From Brevibacterium sanguinis (lineage in GTDB: Bacteria; Actinomycetota; Actinomycetes; Actinomycetales; Brevibacteriaceae), in assembly GCF_003315415.1 (NCBI RefSeq), contig NZ_QNSB01000007.1, forward strand, positions 160,062 to 224,061: 64,000 bases of DNA, given 5' to 3'. Positions 59,743 through 64,000 of the stretch are shown piece by piece. The notes beneath the pieces are model-generated. The model was not told where the DNA came from, made no database searches, and was given only the letters and a program-made list of their open reading frames with translations. Numbering within the stretch: the stretch's first letter is position 1; every line of letters starts with the position of its first letter. Position numbers and translations under genes: made by a program.

Positions 59743-59828
59743 CATTCCCGGGGTGCGCCGGAGTCCGCCGTCGCTTCGGCCTCGCGCTCACCGCTGGGCC
59801 CCAAGGCCGGCGCTGCGGACGACGGCCC

Positions 59829-60446
59829 TCACAGCCAGCCGCGGTCGCGGGCGATGGCCGCGGCTTCGGCGCGGGTCGAGGCGTGCACCTTCCCGATCGC
59901 CGCCGACAGATGGTTGCGCACGGTGCCGGGGGAGAGGAACAGCGCCTTCGCGATCTGCCGCACCGGCGAACCGTCGAGAGCGGCCCGCAGGACCTGCCGC
60001 TCCCGGTCGGTGAGCGGGTTGCGGCCCGCGGACAGCGACTCGGCGAGCAGGTCGGGATCGAAGGCGGAGGCCCCGGAGGCGACGCGGCGGACCGCCTCGG
60101 CGAGCTCCTCGGCGGGGGTGTCCTTGACGACGAAGCCGCGTACCCCGGCTTCGAGTGCGCGCCTCAGGTAGCCCGCCCGGCCGAAGGTCGTGACGATGAG
60201 CACGGCGCAGTCGGGACGGGCCGCGCGCAGCTCCTCCGCCGCGGTGAGCCCGTCGACCTCGGGCATCTCGATGTCGAGGACCGCGACGTCGATCGCGTGC
60301 TCGCGCACCGCCTCGGCGACGCCGGCGCCCGAGTCGAGCTGGGCGACGACCGAGATGTCGGCCTCGAGGTCGAGGAGCGCGGCGAGCCCACCGCGGATGA
60401 GCGCCTGGTCGTCGGCGAGGAGGACACGGATCGCCTCAGTGCGCAC
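59829..60446 (-). CDS. NarL/DesR-family response regulator
   Basis: 205-residue response regulator. The receiver has acidic pair D12-D13, phosphoacceptor D58 in VLDIEMPEVDG, T86-T87 and K108 in FVVKDTPAEEL. The C-terminal LuxR-type HTH is LTDRERQVLRAALDGSPVRQ and FLSPGTVRNHLSAAIGKV. It overlaps the histidine kinase by 11 bp (start GTG 60446), so they form one pair. Last gene of a minus-strand operon with an ABC-2 exporter, as in DesK/DesR or LiaRS-like systems sensing envelope stress or drugs. Confidence 0.92.
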   Translation of the reverse strand: MRTEAIRVLLADDQALIRGGLAALLDLEADISVVAQLDSGAGVAEAVREHAIDVAVLDIEMPEVDGLTAAEELRAARPDCAVLIVTTFGRAGYLRRALEAGVRGFVVKDTPAEELAEAVRRVASGASAFDPDLLAESLSAGRNPLTDRERQVLRAALDGSPVRQIAKALFLSPGTVRNHLSAAIGKVHASTRAEAAAIARDRGWL

Positions 60447-61683
60447 AGTCGACCTCCACGCGGGTGCCGGGTCGGTGATGACCGGGACGGGCGTCGGTCA
60501 CGCGCAGCCTCGCCGAGGCGGCCCGCGCCCGCGCGGCCATCCCCGGCAGCCCGTGTCCGGCCGGCTCTCGGTCCGCGGCTGCCGCCCGTGCCCGGGCCGC
60601 AGCCGCACCGCCGACCCCGTCGTCGACGACGACGAGCCGGTCCGGCTCGACCGCGATGCTCACGTGCTCTGCCCGGGAGTGGCGGATGATGTTCGTCACC
60701 GCCTCGCGCAGGCACGCGGCGAAGAGCGCGTCCTGGGCGGGCGGCAGGGATCCGAGGACTTCCGGCGCCGGAGCGTCGGTGGAGACGCCGGCGGCGCCGA
60801 GTGCCCGGACGGCGGCGGAGATCTGCTCGGTCAGCGACAGCTGATCGGCCTCCGCGCCGACCCTCGTCACGACGGTCCGGGCCTCGGCGATCGCGGCGGT
60901 GATGAGGTCGCGGACCTCGTCGAGCTCGGTCTCGGCCCGGTCCGGGTCGGTGGCGATGTGCCGCCGGGCCAGCTGGACCTTGACGCTCATCAGGGTGAGC
61001 GAATGGCCGAGGGCGTCGTGGACCTCACGGCCGAAGGCCTCCCGCTGCGCCGCCAGGGCCAGCCGCTCCTTGAGAGTGCGGGTCCGCTCCTCCCGTCCGG
61101 TGGCGTAGCGGACGGCGACGATGAAGCCGACCGAGATGACGATGGGGATGAGCGACCAGGTCCTGTCCTCGGCGGATGCGAAGAACCAGACGATGGTGAG
61201 GTTGACGAGCACGACGGCCGCGGTACCCGCCAGTCCCACGGGCCACGGATGGCAGAACAGCCACATGGCGCAGAGGAACGGAGTGGTGAGGACCACATCG
61301 GTGCCGATGGACGGAACGCCGGCGATGACGACGGTCAGCAGCAGCACCTGGTAGAGCAGGGTGTTCGCCCAGCGGGGCAGGGCAGTCACCGGGCGGGTGC
61401 GGACGAAGGCGGTGAGGTAGATGAGGCAGAAGACGAGGAGAGCCGCGAGTCCGAGCGCCTTCGCCGCCACGGTGAGCTCGGGCTCGGCCACGAGGGACCA
61501 CGCGGGAATGGCCAGGAAAACCAGCCAGATGCCGGCCATGAGGAGGGTCTCGAGGCGCTGCTCGGGCGGGAGCACATCCGGATAGCAGTCGCCGACGCCG
61601 CTGGGTCGCGGCCTGGGCGAGCGGTCGTGCGGCAGGCGCTCCGCATTCGCGCGCAGGCGAGGAGCGGCAGTGTGATCCTTCAT
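60436..61683 (-). CDS. DesK-like sensor histidine kinase
   Basis: 415-residue membrane kinase of the HisKA_3 type. After a ~45-residue cytoplasmic start there are about six membrane segments (about 47-195) with little extracellular domain. The phosphoacceptor is H222 in REVHDALGHSLTLMSVKVQL. The ATPase domain has the N-box LREAVTNIIRHSRAEHV and G-box GHGLPGMAARA. Start ATG 61683 has GGAGGGG about 7 nt upstream; GTG 61755, which overlaps the permease stop, is an alternative adding 24 residues. Signal unknown, probably in or near the membrane. Confidence 0.9.
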   Translation of the reverse strand: MKDHTAAPRLRANAERLPHDRSPRPRPSGVGDCYPDVLPPEQRLETLLMAGIWLVFLAIPAWSLVAEPELTVAAKALGLAALLVFCLIYLTAFVRTRPVTALPRWANTLLYQVLLLTVVIAGVPSIGTDVVLTTPFLCAMWLFCHPWPVGLAGTAAVVLVNLTIVWFFASAEDRTWSLIPIVISVGFIVAVRYATGREERTRTLKERLALAAQREAFGREVHDALGHSLTLMSVKVQLARRHIATDPDRAETELDEVRDLITAAIAEARTVVTRVGAEADQLSLTEQISAAVRALGAAGVSTDAPAPEVLGSLPPAQDALFAACLREAVTNIIRHSRAEHVSIAVEPDRLVVVDDGVGGAAAARARAAAADREPAGHGLPGMAARARAASARLRVTDARPGHHRPGTRVEVDCAH

Positions 61684-61751
61684 CGGCGGCCCCTCCGCTC
61701 GCTGGTCGCGCCCCGGCCGAGCGCGTTCGCCGCCGGCCGCGATGCCGTTGC

Positions 61752-62576
61752 TCACCGTGAGGTCCGGCGCCTGCTCGCCATCCAGCAGACTGCGGCGAAG
61801 ATCACGGTCCAGATGACTACGTTCATGATAACCGCGGCGAGCGAGTCGGCGGCGGGCACCTCGGCGCCCATGGGAATGGGCTGGCCCTCCATCTGCGGCC
61901 ACCTGGCCAGGGAGGTCGCCCCGTAGACGGGGGTGAAGCGGGCGATCTCGAGCATCGTGCCGTCCAGGGGCATGAACAGATTGCCGAAGAACGCGAGCAG
62001 GACGAGCAGCCCGCTCGCGACCGAGACGGCGGCCTCGGACCGGAACAGCAGCGCCGCGGCGAGACCGTAGAGGGCGAAGGGCAGTGATCCCAGGAGCACG
62101 AGCGCGCCGGTCGCGGGCCAGATCCATCCGGCGGCGAACTCCGCACCGGTCGCCGCACCGATGACGAAGACGCCGATGACCGGGGTGATGGCCATGAGCA
62201 GGCCGACGATCGTCTTGCCGGTCATGTACATCCCGTTGCCCAGGGCGGTCAGTCCCAGCTGCCGACCCCAGCCCTGCTGCCGCTCGACCGCGGCCGAACC
62301 GGCGATCGCCGTCATCGCGGTGATCGCGCCGTAGGCCGCCATCGAGGTCATGATGTAGGCGCTGCCGTTGCCGTGGCCCAGGGTCTCGTCGCCGAGGCCG
62401 GCGCTCGCGCCGAAGATGAGGTACATCCCCATCGGCAGGACGACGATGAAGAACGTCGCGGAGAACATCCGCACGGTGCGCAGGAAGTCCCAGGCGGTGA
62501 ATCCGAGCAGTCGGGCGGCGCCCGAGCGGGTTCCGGTGGCGTCGGATGCCGGTGCTGGGGTGGTCGTCGTGGTCAT
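61752..62576 (-). CDS. ABC-2 type transporter permease
   Basis: 274-residue permease with six predicted membrane segments. It begins with a Thr-rich start (MTTTTTPAPA), and a first segment near 40-60 (TFFIVVLPMGMYLIFG). SAAVERQQGWGRQLGLTAL is the cytoplasmic coupling region typical of ABC-2 exporters; FRSEAAVSVASGLLVLLAFFGNLFMPLD precedes the last segments. It overlaps the ATPase by 4 bp (ATGA). With that ATPase it would form a drug or lipid exporter; substrate unknown. Confidence 0.88.
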   Translation of the reverse strand: MTTTTTPAPASDATGTRSGAARLLGFTAWDFLRTVRMFSATFFIVVLPMGMYLIFGASAGLGDETLGHGNGSAYIMTSMAAYGAITAMTAIAGSAAVERQQGWGRQLGLTALGNGMYMTGKTIVGLLMAITPVIGVFVIGAATGAEFAAGWIWPATGALVLLGSLPFALYGLAAALLFRSEAAVSVASGLLVLLAFFGNLFMPLDGTMLEIARFTPVYGATSLARWPQMEGQPIPMGAEVPAADSLAAVIMNVVIWTVIFAAVCWMASRRRTSR

Positions 62577-63595
62577 GACAGCTCCTGTTCGGTGAGTTCG
62601 AGGAAGACGTCGTCGAGGCTGGCCCGCGTGATGCGCAGGTCGTGTCCGACTCCGGTGGCGAGGATCGCCCGGGCGAGCCCGTCCGAGTCGTCGGTCGTGA
62701 AGGTGAGCTCGCTGCCTTTCGCGCCGAGCAGTCGTGCCCCGTGCGCGCGGGCGAAGGCCTCGGCGGTCACCTCGGTGCCGCTGGCAGCCTCGGTGCCGGC
62801 GGTCACGCCAGTGCCGGTGGGCTGGGAGCCGGAGGTCGCCTCGGTGCCGGTGCGCTCGGGTCGTCCGGTCCACGTGCAGGTGAGCGTGCGGGTGCGGGAG
62901 GCGGTGAGTTCGGCGACGGTGCCCTCGGCGTGGATCCGGCCCGAGCGCATGAGCACGATGCGGTCGGCGAAGTCGGACGCCTCGGCGAGGTAGTGGGTGG
63001 CGAAGACGATCGTCCGGCCGCGCTCGGCCTCGGCGTGCATCGTCGCCCAGAACTCGGCCCGGGCGCGGACGTCCATGCCGGCGGTGGGCTCGTCGAGGAA
63101 CAGCAGGTCGGGCTCGGTGAGGATCGCCAGGGCGAAGCGCAGCCTCTGGCGCTCACCGCCGGAGCACTTGACGACCTTGCGCTTGGCCAGGGCCTCGAGG
63201 CCGGCGCGGGCGAGCACCGCCTCGACGGGCAGGGGAGCCAGATGGCAGGCGGCGACCATGGTCACGGTCTCGGCGACAGTGAGGTCGTCGAGGAGACCGC
63301 CGACCTGGAGGACGGCCGAGGCCCGTCCCCGGCGCACCGCCTGGGCCGGGTCCTCGCCCAGGGTGCGGATGCGCCCCGAGGACGGGGTCGTGAAGCCGAG
63401 GGCCATGTCGAGGAACGTCGTCTTCCCGGCGCCGTTGGGACCGAGGAGGGCGACGACCTCGCCGCGCTCGATGCGCAGGTCGACGCCGTCGACGGCGCGC
63501 ACGGATCCGAAGCGGCGGTGGACTCCGACGGCCTCGAGCGCGGGTGCGTCGGTGGCGTGGTCAGGGGCGGATGTGGCTGCGAGTTTCGTGGACAT
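62573..63595 (-). CDS. ABC transporter ATP-binding protein with low-complexity insertion
   Basis: 340-residue DrrA/CcmA-type ATPase. Walker A GPNGAGKTT (52-60), signature CSGGERQRL (144-152), Walker B LLFLDEPTAGMD (164-175), switch His in VFATHYLAEA. After the ATPase core, residues ~246-279 are a Thr/Gly/Glu/Ala run (GTEATSG, GTGVTAG, GTEAASG, GTEVTAE) not seen in typical relatives, followed by a normal regulatory end. Frame is intact. Start ATG 63595 lacks a clear ribosome site; GGAGG is 17 nt away. First gene of the exporter/two-component operon. Confidence 0.9.
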   Translation of the reverse strand: MSTKLAATSAPDHATDAPALEAVGVHRRFGSVRAVDGVDLRIERGEVVALLGPNGAGKTTFLDMALGFTTPSSGRIRTLGEDPAQAVRRGRASAVLQVGGLLDDLTVAETVTMVAACHLAPLPVEAVLARAGLEALAKRKVVKCSGGERQRLRFALAILTEPDLLFLDEPTAGMDVRARAEFWATMHAEAERGRTIVFATHYLAEASDFADRIVLMRSGRIHAEGTVAELTASRTRTLTCTWTGRPERTGTEATSGSQPTGTGVTAGTEAASGTEVTAEAFARAHGARLLGAKGSELTFTTDDSDGLARAILATGVGHDLRITRASLDDVFLELTEQELS

Positions 63596-63653
63596 GACTC
63601 AAGACTGGCCGCCTCCGGACCCGGACGGAACTGCCATCGGTCACTGGTCGGAG

Positions 63654-63667
63654 ATGACAGTTGTCAT
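63654..63667. promoter_or_regulatory. Operator-like palindrome upstream of the ABC/two-component operon
   Basis: ATGACAGTTGTCAT is a perfect 6+6 inverted repeat with a 2-bp centre, 59-72 bp before the start of the ATPase gene. Its position and shape fit a binding site for the operon's own NarL-type response regulator, which is inferred. No clear -35/-10 pair is seen. Confidence 0.55.
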
Positions 63668-63735
63668 GGGTGGCGCGCCGTCGCAGACTCTCGGACACGC
63701 CCGCCGCGGGTTCCCTCCGGGCGGGGCAGGTGGGG

Positions 63736-63741
63736 TATATT
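63736..63741 (+). promoter_or_regulatory. Candidate -10 box of tRNA-Gly
   Basis: TATATT at 63736-63741, 18 bp before the mature tRNA end. No good -35 was found. Confidence 0.4.
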
Positions 63742-63758
63742 CAGATGGTGTTCGGTAC

Positions 63759-63829
63759 GCGGGCGTAGTTCATCGGTAGAACGTGACCTTCCCAAGGTCG
63801 AGAGGCGGGTTCGATTCCCGTCGCCCGCT
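63759..63829 (+). tRNA. tRNA-Gly (anticodon CCC)
   Basis: A 71-nt cloverleaf. The acceptor stem is GCGGGCG with CGCCCGC, the D-arm GTTCATCGGTAGAAC, the anticodon stem TGACC/GGTCG (outer U-G pair) with loop TTCCCAA and anticodon CCC. The T-arm is GGGTTCGATTCCC. Discriminator is T; CCA is not encoded. It reads GGG glycine codons. Confidence 0.95.
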
Positions 63830-63854
63830 CGAGAAGCTCACAGTGCGAACACGA

Positions 63855-63885
63855 CGAAGGCCGGTGGGAGACCCACCGGCCTTCG
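63855..63885 (+). terminator. tRNA-Gly terminator
   Basis: A perfect 14-bp stem, CGAAGGCCGGTGGG (63855-63868) with 63872-63885, and a 3-nt loop, 25 bp after the tRNA. Not followed by a T-run. Confidence 0.75.
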
Positions 63886-63907
63886 CCGACTCAAGTACCG
63901 GATGTGG

Positions 63908-64000
63908 TGTCCAGAGTCAGTACATCGTTGACAGCCCCGACAAGGACTTTTCTCCGTGATCATTGACCGATGAGTCGCGACATCATTGACAGACCCGGCA
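63908..64000 (+). mobile_element. Possible left end of an IS481-like insertion sequence (runs off window)
   Basis: From TGTCC at 63908 the sequence drops in GC and shows spaced repeats: GAGTCAGTACATCGTTGACA (63914-63933) and GAGTCGCGACATCATTGACA (63972-63991) match at 16 of 20 bases, with a third partial copy GATCATTGACC (63958-63968). Read on the other strand these are TGTCAAYGATGT units, like the multiple repeats at ends of actinobacterial IS481-family elements. No transposase is inside the window, so the boundary is a guess. Confidence 0.45.

Overview
The window is a very GC-rich stretch of chromosome from an actinobacterium. It is almost entirely housekeeping and biosynthetic genes in tight, often overlapping operons (ATGA or GTGA junctions), with many GTG starts and TAGNNT-type -10 boxes. 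Actinobacterial hallmarks are mIHF, the pyrR-pyrB-pyrC-PH-carA-carB-pyrF order, a helicase-dead PriA, a HGxxPAAW protein beside trp genes and a DesK/DesR-type two-component system. The gene order fits Micrococcales, and a Brevibacterium-like organism is my best guess. That name is inference, not proof. Apart from a small ArsR gene, everything from about 1.7 to 59.7 kb lies on the + strand.

Layout: (1) 0-1.7 kb, minus strand: a truncated unknown gene and a DUF349 gene. (2) 1.7-13.5 kb: MBL hydrolase, hisS, arsR (minus), aspS, rarA, rpsD, alaS, ruvX, mltG. (3) 13.5-19.5 kb: shikimate genes aroE, aroC, aroK and aroB, with a small prepilin-peptidase-like gene between aroE and aroC, then efp and nusB. 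(4) 19.5-28.2 kb: a pyrimidine operon with a PyrR-type RNA site overlapping the pyrR ribosome binding site. (5) 28.2-38.0 kb: mihF, gmk, rpoZ, coaBC, metK, priA, fmt, rsmB, rpe, pnuC. (6) 38.1-50.1 kb: a his/trp run (hisE, hisG, PH protein, CoA-transferase, fused AccDA carboxyltransferase, hisF, hisI, trpE, two small membrane proteins, trpC, trpB, trpA) ending in lgt. (7) 50.3-59.7 kb: gltB, gltD, pyk and a dicarboxylate/amino-acid symporter. (8) 59.8-63.6 kb, minus strand: an ABC-2 exporter with a histidine kinase and response regulator. (9) 63.7-64.0 kb: tRNA-Gly(CCC), a terminator and what looks like the repeat-bearing edge of an IS481-like element running off the window.

The genes supply aromatic amino acids (aro to trp), histidine, UMP/CTP precursors, glutamate, CoA and SAM, plus translation factors. 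No CRISPR array, phage or obvious defence system is present. The more interesting signals are at smaller scale: six genes with a TAGNNT box exactly 12-13 nt before the start codon (predicted leaderless mRNAs), a 54-bp near-perfect palindrome between hisS and arsR, the CoA-transferase/AccDA pair embedded among his genes, low-complexity insertions in RarA, PriA and the ABC ATPase, and a 14-bp operator-like palindrome upstream of the ABC/two-component operon.
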